This document shows, piece after piece, positions 19,210 through 27,583 of a stretch of DNA of 64,000 bases. Each line of letters starts with the position of its first letter. Position 1 is the first letter of the stretch. The stretch lies in assembly GCF_009906855.1 (NCBI RefSeq), contig NZ_CP047650.1, forward strand, positions 5,270,001-5,334,000, written 5' to 3'. The DNA comes from Xylophilus rhododendri (GTDB lineage Bacteria; Pseudomonadota; Gammaproteobacteria; Burkholderiales; Burkholderiaceae_C). A program made the position numbers and the translations under genes. Under the pieces are notes generated by a model that was not told the origin of the DNA, ran no database searches, and was given only the letters and a program-made list of their open reading frames with translations.

Positions 19210-19569
19210 ATGCCTCGCGTCAAACGTGGTGTAACGGCTCGCGCCCGCCACAAAAAGGTTCTCAAGCTCGCCAAGGGCTTCCGCGGTCGCCGCGGCAATG
19301 TCTTCCGCATCGCCAAGCAGGCGGTGATGAAGGCGGGTCAATACGCATACCGTGACCGCCGCACCAAGAAGCGTGTGTTCCGTCAGCTGTGGATTGCCCG
19401 TATCAACGCTGCCGCACGTGAACTCGGCATGACCTACAGCCAATTCGCCAACGGCCTGAAGAAGGCTGCCATCGAGATCGACCGCAAGATGCTGGCCGAC
19501 CTCGCGGTGCACGACAAGGCTGCCTTCGGCAGCATCGTCGACCAGGTGAAGGCCAAGCTGGCGGCCTGA
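19210..19569 (+). CDS. rplT: 50S ribosomal protein L20
   Basis: The 119-residue protein has the standard L20 sequence: [20 protein letters not shown], then [16 protein letters not shown], and [20 protein letters not shown]. It organises 23S rRNA early in 50S assembly and is the usual repressor of this operon. AAGGAG lies before the ATG. It is followed by a terminator-like leader and pheS. Confidence 0.97.
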   Translation: MPRVKRGVTARARHKKVLKLAKGFRGRRGNVFRIAKQAVMKAGQYAYRDRRTKKRVFRQLWIARINAAARELGMTYSQFANGLKKAAIEIDRKMLADLAVHDKAAFGSIVDQVKAKLAA

Positions 19570-19622
19570 CGGTTAGACGCCGGTCCATGCACTGCTGGTG
19601 TCTGGACCGGACACGACTTTTG

Positions 19623-19656
19623 AAGGCTAGGGCTTGATCGGGCACTAGCCTTTTTT
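19623..19656 (+). terminator. Intrinsic terminator between rplT and pheS, 20 bases before pheS
   Basis: AAGGCTAG pairs with CTAGCCTT around a 14-base loop, followed by further T residues. A separate 8-bp hairpin CCGGTCCA/TGGACCGG at 19580-19610 precedes it and overlaps an alternative stem GTGTC/GACAC. The terminator sits so close to pheS that pheST must rely on readthrough or antitermination. I found no Phe-rich leader peptide. Confidence 0.78.
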
Positions 19657-19675
19657 CATTTCTACCAAAGCATTT

Positions 19676-20728
19676 ATGAACGAGTTGGACGCGCTGGTCG
19701 CCAGTGCCTCGCAGGCTTTCTCCGCCGCCGGGACGCCCGTCGATCTGGAAAACGCCAAGGCGCAGTTCCTGGGCAAGTCGGGCCGCATCACCGAGCTGAT
19801 GAAGGGCATGGCCACGCTGGCGGTCGATGAGAAGAAGGCGCGCGGCGCCGTCATCAACACCGCCAAGCAGGCGATCGAGGCCGCGCTCAACGCGCGCCGC
19901 CAGGCCCTGGCCGATGCCGAGCTCGAACGCCAGTTGCGCTCCGAGTCGCTGGATGTGACCCTGCCCGGCCGCCAGCGCGGCGAGGGCGGCCTGCATCCCG
20001 TCTCGCTCACCCTGGAGCGCATCGAGGGCATCTTCGGCTCCATGGGCTTCTCGGTGGCCGAGGGCCCGGAGATCGAGACCGACTGGTTCAACTTCACCGC
20101 GCTCAACACGCCGGCCGACCATCCGGCGCGTTCGATGCATGACACTTTCTACGTCGAAGGCGGCGCGGCCGATGCGCCGCTGCTGCTGCGCACCCACACC
20201 AGCCCGATGCAGGTGCGGCATGCGGTGCAGCACGTCAAGCGCCATCGCGCAGCCATCGATGCCGGCCAGGCCATGCCGGAGATCCGCGTGATCGCTCCGG
20301 GCCGAACCTACCGCGTGGACAGCGACGCCACCCACTCGCCCATGTTCCACCAGTGCGAAGGCCTGTGGATCGGCGAGAACGTCAGCTTCAAGGACCTGAA
20401 GGTCGTCTTCACCGACTTCTGCCGCACCTTCTTCGAGCGCGACGATCTGGTGCTGCGTTTCCGTCCCAGCTTCTTCCCCTTCACCGAACCCAGCGCCGAG
20501 ATCGACATCCAGTTCGCCAGCGGCCCGCTGGCCGGGCGCTGGCTGGAAGTCGCGGGCTCCGGCCAGGTGCATCCGAACGTGGTGCGCAACATGGGCCTGG
20601 ATCCCGAGCGCTACCTGGGCTTTGCCTTCGGCATGGGCCCGGACCGCCTCACCATGCTGCGCTACGGTGTGAGCGACCTGCGCCTGTTCTTCGACGGCGA
20701 CATGCGTTTCCTGCGCCAGTTCCAATAA
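19676..20728 (+). CDS. pheS: Phenylalanyl-tRNA synthetase subunit alpha
   Basis: This is the catalytic alpha subunit of the alpha2-beta2 PheRS, 350 residues. An N-terminal coiled coil spans about 1-90. The class II core has [25 protein letters not shown], motif 2 [19 protein letters not shown] and motif 3 [17 protein letters not shown]. The start ATG has no clear ribosome binding site. It is followed 42 bases later by pheT. Confidence 0.97.
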   Translation: MNELDALVASASQAFSAAGTPVDLENAKAQFLGKSGRITELMKGMATLAVDEKKARGAVINTAKQAIEAALNARRQALADAELERQLRSESLDVTLPGRQRGEGGLHPVSLTLERIEGIFGSMGFSVAEGPEIETDWFNFTALNTPADHPARSMHDTFYVEGGAADAPLLLRTHTSPMQVRHAVQHVKRHRAAIDAGQAMPEIRVIAPGRTYRVDSDATHSPMFHQCEGLWIGENVSFKDLKVVFTDFCRTFFERDDLVLRFRPSFFPFTEPSAEIDIQFASGPLAGRWLEVAGSGQVHPNVVRNMGLDPERYLGFAFGMGPDRLTMLRYGVSDLRLFFDGDMRFLRQFQ

Positions 20729-20770
20729 GCCGCACGCACCAGAGCGATACGAAGAAGAGAGAAGCGACAG

Positions 20771-23209
20771 ATGCAATTTCCGGAATCCTGGCTGCGTGCC
20801 TTCTGCAACCCATCCCTGGACACGCAGGCGCTGGCCAATACCCTGACCATGGCGGGCCTCGAAGTCGAGGAACTGCAGCCGGTGGCCCCGCCTTTCAGCC
20901 GAATCGTGGTCGGCGAGATCCTCTCGACCGAGCAACATCCCAATGCCGACCGCCTGCGTGTGTGCCAGGTCGAGGCAGGGCAGGGCGCGCCGCTCACCAT
21001 CGTGTGCGGCGCCGCCAATGCCCGTCCCGGCATCCGGGTGCCCTGCGCCCTGGTCGGTGCGGCGCTGCCGCCCGGCGCGGACGGCAAGCCTTTCCTGATC
21101 AAGGTCGGCAAGCTGCGCGGCGTGGAAAGCCACGGCATGCTGTGCTCGGCACGCGAGCTGGGCATCGGCGAAGGCAACGAAGGGCTGCTGGAACTGCCCG
21201 CCGATGCGCCCGTTGGCACCGACCTGCGGCAATACCTGCGGCTCGACGACACCCTGTTCACCCTCAAGCTCACGCCCAACCTGGCGCACTGCCTGAGCCT
21301 CTACGGCATCGCGCGTGAACTGTCGGCCCTGACCGGCGCTCCGCTGCTGACGCCCGCCTTGCCCCAGGCCGCCGTGGCACACGAGGCCACGCTGGCCGTC
21401 GACATCCAGGCCAGCGACCTGTGCGGCCGCTTCAGCGGCCGTGTCATGCGTGGCGTGAATCCGCAGGTGAAGACGCCGGCATGGATGGTCGAGCGCCTCG
21501 AGCGCTGCGGCCAGCGCAGCGTCTCGCCGCTGGTCGACATCTCGAACTACGTGATGTTCGAATACGGCCAGCCCACACACATCTTCGACCTGGACAAGAT
21601 CCACGGCGGCCTGCAGGTGCGCTGGGCGAAGGAGGGCGAAAGCCTCAAGCTGCTCAATGGCAACACGGTGGCGCTGGATGCGCAGGTCGGTGTCATCGCC
21701 GATGGGCAGCAGGTCGAGTCGCTCGCCGGCATCATGGGCGGCGATGCCACCGCCGTGTCCGACGGCACCACCAACATCTACATCGAGGCTGCCTTCTGGC
21801 ACCCGCGTGCGGTCGCGGGCCGTTCGCGCCGTTTCAATTTCTCGACGGATGCCGGCCACCGCTTCGAACGCGGCGTGGATCCGGGCCAGACGGTCGCGGC
21901 GATCGAACGCATCACCGCGCTGGTGCAGCAGGTCTGCGGCGGCACCGCCGGCCCGATCACCGACATTGCCCCCAACGTGCCCGCCGCCAAGCCCGTAACG
22001 ATGCGCCCTGCGCGCGCCGCCAAGGTCAGCGGCATGCCGCTGAGTGCGCAACAATGCGCCGACGCGCTGGCCTCGCTCGGCCTGCCGGTGGTCACCGACG
22101 CCGCCGGCAGCCTGGTGGTCACGCCGCCGTCCTGGCGCTTCGACATCACGATCGAGGAAGACCTGATCGAGGAGATCGCGCGCATCGTCGGCTACGAGAA
22201 CCTGCCGACCACGCCGCCGCTCGGCCCGATCACGCCGCATCTGCAGCCCGAAGCCAAGCGCGGCCCCTTCGCCGTGCGCCGTGCGCTGGCCGCGCGGGGT
22301 TATCAGGAGACGATCAATTTCAGCTTCGTCGAGGAAAGCTGGGAACGCGAACTGGCCGGCAACACCGACCCGATCCGCCTCCTCAATCCCATCGCCAGCC
22401 AGATGAGCGTGATGCGCTCTTCGCTCATCGGCTCCCTGCTGCAGGTGCTGAAGTTCAACCTCGACCGCAAGCTGCCGCGCGTGCGTGCCTTCGAGCTGGG
22501 CCGGGTGTTCCTGCGCGATGCGTCGGTGGCCGACAGCGACACCACCGTGCAAGGCTTCGACCAGCCGATGCGTGTGGCCGCCGCCGCTTGCGGCCCGGCG
22601 GATGCGCTGCAGTGGGGCAGCGCCGAACGCGCGGTCGATTTCTACGACCTGAAGGGCGATGTCGAGGCCTTGCTCGCGCCGCGCCAGCCGAGCTTCGTCG
22701 CGGCCGAGCATCCGGCATTGCATCCCGGCCGCTGCGCCCGTGTTGTGCTGGACGGCCGCGAGATCGGCTTCGTCGGCGAGCTCCATCCGCGCTGGCGCCA
22801 GGCCTGGGGCTTCGCCCAGGCGCCGGTGCTGTTCGAGCTGGACCTGGCCGCGGTCGGCCAACGGGTTGTGCCCGCGCCGCAAGGTGTGGCCAAGCACCAG
22901 GACGTGGAGCGGGACATTGCCATCGTCGTGCCGGAAGCGCGGGATTACGCCCAGATCCGCGCCGCGGCGCTGGCCGACTCGGCCGACGGCATCCTGCGTC
23001 GCGTCGAGCTGTTCGACGTCTACCGCCCCAAGCCGGCCAAGGACGGCACATTCCCTGTGGGCGGCTTGGCACAGGGCGAGAAAAGCCTGGCCCTGCGCCT
23101 GACGCTCAACGGCGGCGATGCCGCCCTGACCGAAGAGCAGATCGAGGCCGCGGTGCAGGCCGTGCTGGCGCGGCTTGCCGCCGAGACTGGCGCGCGACTG
23201 CGCGCATGA
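20771..23209 (+). CDS. pheT: Phenylalanyl-tRNA synthetase subunit beta
   Basis: The 812-residue beta subunit begins [14 protein letters not shown]. It has an EMAP-II-like tRNA-binding domain (about 40-150, [15 protein letters not shown]), then B3/B4 editing and B5 domains, a catalytic-like core ([16 protein letters not shown]) and a C-terminal ferredoxin-fold anticodon-binding domain ([20 protein letters not shown]). Its stop TGA overlaps the ATG of ihfA as ATGA, indicating coupled translation. Confidence 0.97.
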   Translation: MQFPESWLRAFCNPSLDTQALANTLTMAGLEVEELQPVAPPFSRIVVGEILSTEQHPNADRLRVCQVEAGQGAPLTIVCGAANARPGIRVPCALVGAALPPGADGKPFLIKVGKLRGVESHGMLCSARELGIGEGNEGLLELPADAPVGTDLRQYLRLDDTLFTLKLTPNLAHCLSLYGIARELSALTGAPLLTPALPQAAVAHEATLAVDIQASDLCGRFSGRVMRGVNPQVKTPAWMVERLERCGQRSVSPLVDISNYVMFEYGQPTHIFDLDKIHGGLQVRWAKEGESLKLLNGNTVALDAQVGVIADGQQVESLAGIMGGDATAVSDGTTNIYIEAAFWHPRAVAGRSRRFNFSTDAGHRFERGVDPGQTVAAIERITALVQQVCGGTAGPITDIAPNVPAAKPVTMRPARAAKVSGMPLSAQQCADALASLGLPVVTDAAGSLVVTPPSWRFDITIEEDLIEEIARIVGYENLPTTPPLGPITPHLQPEAKRGPFAVRRALAARGYQETINFSFVEESWERELAGNTDPIRLLNPIASQMSVMRSSLIGSLLQVLKFNLDRKLPRVRAFELGRVFLRDASVADSDTTVQGFDQPMRVAAAACGPADALQWGSAERAVDFYDLKGDVEALLAPRQPSFVAAEHPALHPGRCARVVLDGREIGFVGELHPRWRQAWGFAQAPVLFELDLAAVGQRVVPAPQGVAKHQDVERDIAIVVPEARDYAQIRAAALADSADGILRRVELFDVYRPKPAKDGTFPVGGLAQGEKSLALRLTLNGGDAALTEEQIEAAVQAVLARLAAETGARLRA

Positions 23210-23547
23210 AAGAGCTGATCATGGAAGCCCATCCGGAAGAATTCTCGGTCGAGAGCCTGGAGACCCCGGCGCTCACCAAGGCCCAACTGGCCGAGTTGCT
23301 GTTCGACCGCATCGGTCTGAACAAGCGCGAGTCCAAGGACATGGTCGACGCCTTCTTCGAGCTGATCTGCAGCAGCCTGATCGAGGGACAGGACGTGAAG
23401 ATCTCCGGCTTCGGCAACTTCCAGATCCGCACCAAGGCGCCGCGGCCGGGGCGCAATCCGCGCACCGGCGAATCCATCCCGATCGAGGCGCGGCGCGTGG
23501 TCACCTTCCACGCCAGCCACAAGCTGAAGGAACAGCTGCAGAGCTGA
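23206..23547 (+). CDS. ihfA: Integration host factor subunit alpha
   Basis: IHF is a heterodimeric nucleoid protein that bends DNA. The protein is 113 residues from the ATG overlapping the pheT stop; an internal ATG at 23221 (108 residues) has AAAGAG before it and could be the start instead. Core motifs are [40 protein letters not shown] and [11 protein letters not shown], the last holding the minor-groove intercalating proline. The short acidic N-terminal extension is normal in this group. Confidence 0.95.
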   Translation: MKELIMEAHPEEFSVESLETPALTKAQLAELLFDRIGLNKRESKDMVDAFFELICSSLIEGQDVKISGFGNFQIRTKAPRPGRNPRTGESIPIEARRVVTFHASHKLKEQLQS

Positions 23548-23637
23548 CACACGCAGGCCCGCTGAGGGGCCCTGTGGCCGCTTGTCGCTGTGCACGGCGA
23601 TGCGTTAACCTCGCAGCCCTCCAAACCTGAGCTATCC

Positions 23638-24117
23638 ATGGCCAGCACTCCTCTTCCCGCCATCCCTGCCAAGCGCTACTTCACTATCGGTGAGGTGGGC
23701 GAACTGTGCGAGGTCAAGCCGCATGTGCTGCGGTACTGGGAGCAGGAGTTCACGCAGCTGCGGCCCATGAAGCGCCGCGGCAACCGGCGCTACTACCAGC
23801 ACCACGAGGTGCTGATGATCCGCCGCATCCGCGATCTGCTCTACGAACAGGGCTTCACCATCAGCGGCGCGCGCAACAAGCTGCAGGAGTGGATGCAGGC
23901 CGAGCGCGGAGCGCGCTCCGCGCTGGCTTCGTCCCTGCCGATGTCCGTCGCATCCGGTGAGCTTGAGGGCACCGACGCCACGGGAGAGTTGGAAGACAGG
24001 ACGCAATTCGAACCTCTGCCGGTGCCTGTCGCGCCCCGTGCGCCCTTGTCGCTGGCGGCGGTCCGAAAAGAACTTTTGGCGATTCGTTTGTTGCTGGCCG
24101 AACCGCTGCAAATTTGA
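23638..24117 (+). CDS. MerR-family transcriptional regulator
   Basis: The 159-residue protein has an N-terminal MerR winged helix: RYFTIGEVGELCEVKPHVLR, YWEQEFTQLRPMKRRGNRRY and the wing/helix HHEVLMIRRIRDLLYEQGFT. No metal-binding Cys cluster is present, and the C-terminal part is Pro/Ala-rich and short. This type of MerR gene habitually follows ihfA in beta- and gammaproteobacteria; its target is not known to me. It is probably co-transcribed with pheST-ihfA. Confidence 0.92.
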   Translation: MASTPLPAIPAKRYFTIGEVGELCEVKPHVLRYWEQEFTQLRPMKRRGNRRYYQHHEVLMIRRIRDLLYEQGFTISGARNKLQEWMQAERGARSALASSLPMSVASGELEGTDATGELEDRTQFEPLPVPVAPRAPLSLAAVRKELLAIRLLLAEPLQI

Positions 24118-24134
24118 TGCTAGAATTTGAGGCT

Positions 24135-24211
24135 CGGCGTGTAGCGCAGCCTGGTAGCGCACTTGCATGGGGTGCAAGGGGTCGTGAGTTCGAATCCCAC
24201 CACGCCGACCA
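24135..24211 (+). tRNA. tRNA-Pro (anticodon GGG)
   Basis: The 77-base cloverleaf has acceptor arms CGGCGTG and CACGCCG and the T arm with GTTCGAATC. The anticodon stem CTTGC/GCAAG encloses the loop ATGGGGT, giving anticodon GGG at 24169-24171, which reads CCC and CCU. The 3' ACCA is encoded. It begins 17 bases after the MerR gene and is followed by a strong terminator. Confidence 0.97.
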
Positions 24212-24229
24212 TTCATTCCTTCGGGAAAT

Positions 24230-24264
24230 AAAAGGGTCAGGACCAAAAGTCCTGACCCTTTTTT
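24230..24264 (+). terminator. Intrinsic terminator after tRNA-Pro
   Basis: AAAAGGGTCAGGAC and GTCCTGACCCTTTT form a perfect 14-bp stem around CAAAA, followed by more T residues. It closes the pheST-ihfA-merR-tRNA unit. Confidence 0.95.
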
Positions 24265-24384
24265 CATTGCCTCCTTGCTCAGGTTGGAGTCGATCCGCAC
24301 CACAACCATGAGGTAACGGCAGCAGCCACTGACCTGCCCGGCGTCGCAAAATGCCGCAGGAGCAGGGCTGGATGGAGGGTGAAG

Positions 24385-24825
24385 ATGTATTTATTCGAAC
24401 GGCGTATTACCGCGCGGCGTGCGAGTGATTTTCAGCCGGCCGCAACACAGGGCTGGCCAGCGTCCGAGCGGCGACGCAGAGACCGTCGGGCCGCTGCGCA
24501 TCGCAGGGCGGTGCAGATCTTGAGTCTCAACAGCCCGCTCTTCGCACAAGGGCTGGCGATTCGCATCACCAAGGTCAACTACGTGCTGGAAGCGGACCAT
24601 TTCACCTGGCATGCGCAGGTGAACATCGGTGAAGTGAATGGCTTTCTGGGGGGATCGGGCCAGATGCGGCATGAGGCGGCCGACCCCGCGCCTTACATCA
24701 CGCTGGCACTGCTGGAGAAGTTGCGCGAGTGGCTGCTGGTGCTGGGTGACCCGGCTCCGGTGGCGCACCAGACCGCTTCAGGCACTAGAAGCGCAGACAC
24801 CGAGGGCGCCGGCTTACAAGCCTGA
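24385..24825 (+). CDS. Hypothetical protein, Arg-rich N-terminus
   Basis: This is a 146-residue protein I do not recognise. Residues 8-45 are very Arg-rich (ERRRRDRRAAAHRRAVQ), followed by a more ordered part containing LNSPLFAQGLAIRITKVNY and ALLEKLREWLLVLGD. GGAGG lies 6 bases before the ATG at 24385, so the frame is likely real; the GTG two codons upstream abuts the GGAGG and is less likely. It lies 46 bases before the ankyrin gene and may be co-transcribed with it. No membrane segment or signal peptide is visible. Confidence 0.6.
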   Translation: MYLFERRITARRASDFQPAATQGWPASERRRRDRRAAAHRRAVQILSLNSPLFAQGLAIRITKVNYVLEADHFTWHAQVNIGEVNGFLGGSGQMRHEAADPAPYITLALLEKLREWLLVLGDPAPVAHQTASGTRSADTEGAGLQA

Positions 24826-24871
24826 AACCAGCGCTCGCGTAGCTTCAGAGCTTTAACAGGAAAGCTGCAGC

Positions 24872-25438
24872 ATGAGCGACGAGAACACAGCCACACCACC
24901 GGCCTTGGTGGCCAGCGAGCAGGATGTGCTGGACTTCGCCCACCGGATGTTCGACCTCGCCCGCGCCGGCGACGCTGCCGCGCTGCAGCCCATGCTGGAG
25001 CGCGGCCTGCCGGCCAATATGAGCAACCACAAGGGCGACACCTTGCTGATGCTGGCCAGCTATCACGGGCAGCTGGAAGCCTCTCGCCTGCTTCTGGAAC
25101 ACGGCGCCGATCCCAACCGCTTCAACGACATGGCGCAGACGCCGCTGGCAGGCGCGGCCTTCAAGGGCAATCTGCCCATGGCCGAACTGCTGCTGGAGCG
25201 GGGCGCCGAAGTGAACTTCGCGCCGCCGGGCGGCAAGACGCCGCTGATGTTCGCGGCCATGTTCAACCGCCGCGAAATCGTCGATCTGTTGCTCCGGCTG
25301 GGTGCCGATCCCAATACGATCAGTTCGGACGGCATGACAGCGCTCTCGCTGGCCAGGACCATGGGCGCGACCGATACCGCGGCGCAACTGGAGGGCCTGG
25401 CGGGCCAGGCGCCAGGCCGTCCGCTCGACACCGCCTGA
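24872..25438 (+). CDS. Ankyrin repeat protein
   Basis: The 188-residue protein consists mostly of ankyrin repeats at about residues 20-165. Clear repeat units are KGDTLLMLASYHGQLEASRL, LLEHGADPNRFNDMAQTPLA, LLLERGAEVNFAPPGGKTPL and LLRLGADPNTISSDGMTALS. There is no signal peptide, so it is probably a cytoplasmic protein-binding scaffold. The partner is unknown. Confidence 0.9.
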   Translation: MSDENTATPPALVASEQDVLDFAHRMFDLARAGDAAALQPMLERGLPANMSNHKGDTLLMLASYHGQLEASRLLLEHGADPNRFNDMAQTPLAGAAFKGNLPMAELLLERGAEVNFAPPGGKTPLMFAAMFNRREIVDLLLRLGADPNTISSDGMTALSLARTMGATDTAAQLEGLAGQAPGRPLDTA

Positions 25439-25483
25439 ATTCGTGCGCGAGGTCCGGGGTCGTGCTCCGCATTGGTGCATTTG

Positions 25484-25575
25484 TTCCATAAATGGAAATT
25501 AACGAACAAACGTTGCAAATTTTCCATTGATGGATATATTCGTTGCTGTTGAATTTGTGTTGCAACAAACGTTGC
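25484..25575. promoter_or_regulatory. Operator cluster before the GltI-like gene: two TCCAT-NN-ATGGA palindromes and two CAAACGTTGC boxes
   Basis: Palindromes TTCCATAAATGGAA (25484-25497) and TCCATTGATGGA (25523-25534) flank a CAAACGTTGC box at 25507-25516. A second copy of the box at 25566-25575 is part of GCAACAAACGTTGC. A third exact copy lies before the aminotransferase at 27509. The RpiR regulator encoded between the two target genes is the natural candidate to bind them. Confidence 0.6.
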
Positions 25576-25630
25576 CGCATCGGATTCGGCACTCGACCAC
25601 CACCAATGCATGTCCGGGGAACCCAAGACC

Positions 25631-26530
25631 ATGTCTTTCGCATCTCTTTTCCAGCGTCTGCTGCCCTGCGCCTTGCTGGCCGTATCGGTCATCGGTGCCC
25701 AGGCGCAGGACGCCAGCACCTTCAGGAAGATCCAGCAGAGCGGCGCCATCACCTTCGGCTACCGTGAATCGTCCTTCGGCTTCTCCTACCTCGATGGCGG
25801 CAGCAAGCCGGTCGGCTACAGCATCGACATCTGCAACCGCATCGTCGAGGCGATCAAGGCCGAGCTGAAGATGCCGGCCATCGAGATCCGCTACCAGGCC
25901 GTCACCTCGGCCAACCGCATTCCCCTGGTGGCCAACGGTACCGTGGACATCGAATGCGGCTCCACCACCAACCTGGTCGAACGCCAGCAGCTGGTGGCGT
26001 TCTCGCCGGACATCTTCCGCTACAACGTGCGCACCCTGGTCAAGGTGGATTCCGGTATCCGCAGCATCGCGGACCTGCAGGGCAAGGCGGTGGTGACGAC
26101 CGCCGGAACCACTTCGCTGCGCCTGCTGCGCGACGCCGACCGCGGCCGCAACCTGGAGATCACGCCGCTGTCCGGCAAGGACCACAGCGACTCCTTCCTG
26201 CTGGTGGCCAACGGCCGGGCGGCGGCCTTCGTGCTCGACGACATCCTGCTGGCCGGCCAGATCGCCAATGCGCAGAACCCCAAGGATTACGCCATCGTCG
26301 GCGAGAGCCTGCGCACCGAGAACCAGTCGCTGATGTTCCGCAAGGACGACCCCGCCTTCAAGGCGCTGGTCGACAAGGTGGTGGGCGGCATGATGGCCTC
26401 CGGCGAAATGGAGAAGCTCTACAACAAGTGGTTCATGTCGCCGATCCCGCCCAAGGGCATCAACATCAACTATCCGATCAATGCCGACACCCGGGATGCC
26501 TTCCTGCATCCCAGCTCCAAGGGCATCTGA
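25631..26530 (+). CDS. Amino acid ABC transporter substrate-binding protein (GltI-like)
   Basis: This is a 299-residue SBP_bac_3 family periplasmic protein. A signal peptide covers about 1-25 (LLPCALLAVSVIGAQAQ). The mature protein resembles glutamate/aspartate binding proteins: SGAITFGYRESSFGFSYLDG, PVGYSIDICNRIVEAIKAEL, NGTVDIECGSTTNLVERQQL and the C-terminal KWFMSPIPPKGININYP. Start at 25631 follows GGGGA. No permease or ATPase gene is adjacent, so it must use components encoded elsewhere. It shares promoter motifs with the aminotransferase downstream of the RpiR gene. Confidence 0.92.
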   Translation: MSFASLFQRLLPCALLAVSVIGAQAQDASTFRKIQQSGAITFGYRESSFGFSYLDGGSKPVGYSIDICNRIVEAIKAELKMPAIEIRYQAVTSANRIPLVANGTVDIECGSTTNLVERQQLVAFSPDIFRYNVRTLVKVDSGIRSIADLQGKAVVTTAGTTSLRLLRDADRGRNLEITPLSGKDHSDSFLLVANGRAAAFVLDDILLAGQIANAQNPKDYAIVGESLRTENQSLMFRKDDPAFKALVDKVVGGMMASGEMEKLYNKWFMSPIPPKGININYPINADTRDAFLHPSSKGI

Positions 26531-26585
26531 GGAGGGGAGGGCCGCTGTAACATTCGATTCATTCGAGACTACAGCGTGCCGCCCC

Positions 26586-27461
26586 ATGAGAGCCAAGCAG
26601 ACCATCCTGGATGCCTTCCCGTCGCTGAGCCCCAGGCTGCAGGCCGCCGCGCGTTTCATCGTCGATCATCCCAACGAGGTGGTGATTTCTTCGATGCGCA
26701 CCCTGGCCGAGCGCGCCGGCTCGCAGCCCGCCACCTTCGTGCGCCTGGCCCAGCAGCTCGGCTACGCCGGCTGGCCGGAACTGAAGGCCGCCTTCGCCAC
26801 CGACATGGGCTTGAGCGCCGACGGCTACGGCGAGCGGGCCAAGTCGCTGGCGGCGCGGGGCTCGAAGCGCGAACTGCTGGGCGAGATGTTCGATGTGCTG
26901 CGCAAGAACCTCGACGACACGCTCGATCATTCTGCGGCGATGCTGCCCAAGGTGGCCGAGCTGATGAAGAAGGCGGCGGTGGTGCATGTCGCCGGCTTCC
27001 GGGCCAGCGCGCCCATCGCCTACAGCCTGTTTTATGGCTACCGGCTTTTCCGCCAGTCGGTATTGCTGCTCGATGGCCAGCATGGCGGGCTGGAGATGCA
27101 GGCGCGGGCCATCGCCAAGGCGGATCTGGTGTTCGTCGTGAGTTTCGCGCCGTACTCGCGCGAGGCATTGGAGGTGATGGCAGCGGCCAAGGCGGCCGGC
27201 GCGAAGACCGTGGCGCTCACCGACAGCAGCGCTTCGCCGCTGGCGCTGGAGGCGGATCTCACCGTGCTGTTCTCGGTCGACAGCCCGTCCTTCTTTCCCT
27301 CCGTCACCGCGGGTGTGGGGCTGGTCGAGGCGCTGCTGGAGCTGCTGGTCGCCGCGGGCGGGGACGGTGTCGCCCGAGCCATCGACAAGACCGAACAGAG
27401 CCTGTTCGATTCCGGCGCCTACCTGAAACAGCCCACCCGCAGGCTGCACGCCAAACCCTGA
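26586..27461 (+). CDS. RpiR-family transcriptional regulator (HTH + SIS domain)
   Basis: The 291-residue regulator has an N-terminal HTH_6 domain (about 1-75: LQAAARFIVDHPNEVVISSM, RTLAERAGSQPATFVRLAQQ). A SIS domain, normally for phosphosugars, follows at about 125-255 (VVHVAGFRASAPIAYSLFYG, VFVVSFAPYSREALEVMAAA, KTVALTDSSASPLALEAD). It starts 56 bases after the GltI-like gene and lies before the aminotransferase. RpiR proteins of this type can control amino-acid catabolism as well as sugar use, and the repeated CAAACGTTGC boxes on both sides fit that role. Confidence 0.92.
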   Translation: MRAKQTILDAFPSLSPRLQAAARFIVDHPNEVVISSMRTLAERAGSQPATFVRLAQQLGYAGWPELKAAFATDMGLSADGYGERAKSLAARGSKRELLGEMFDVLRKNLDDTLDHSAAMLPKVAELMKKAAVVHVAGFRASAPIAYSLFYGYRLFRQSVLLLDGQHGGLEMQARAIAKADLVFVVSFAPYSREALEVMAAAKAAGAKTVALTDSSASPLALEADLTVLFSVDSPSFFPSVTAGVGLVEALLELLVAAGGDGVARAIDKTEQSLFDSGAYLKQPTRRLHAKP

Positions 27462-27508
27462 CACGCGGCGCCCCGGTGCGGCGGGGCCGTCTTGCGTCTT
27501 GTTGGAAT

Positions 27509-27518
27509 CAAACGTTGC
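27509..27518 (+). promoter_or_regulatory. Third CAAACGTTGC box, before the aminotransferase
   Basis: An exact copy of the 10-mer found twice upstream of the GltI-like gene lies 66 bases before the aminotransferase ATG. It is followed by an AT-rich stretch and a related GTTGCAA half-site at 27544-27550. It suggests that both genes answer to the same regulator. Confidence 0.55.
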
Positions 27519-27583
27519 AATAAATACTTAAATTGATATAGTTGTTGCAAATCAACCGGGGCTGCCGCCCCCCCGAAAAAACC

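Noticed and set aside
19587..19637. 16-codon frame before pheS as a leader peptide
   Set aside because: It starts within a hairpin arm, has no ribosome binding site and contains no Phe codon.
19403..22897. 1164-codon open frame antisense to rplT, pheS and pheT
   Set aside because: It spans three certain genes on the other strand and has the same artificial composition.
21421..23205. N-terminal extension of ihfA through pheT in a different frame
   Set aside because: The first about 595 codons are the shadow frame of pheT; IhfA homology begins only at 23206.
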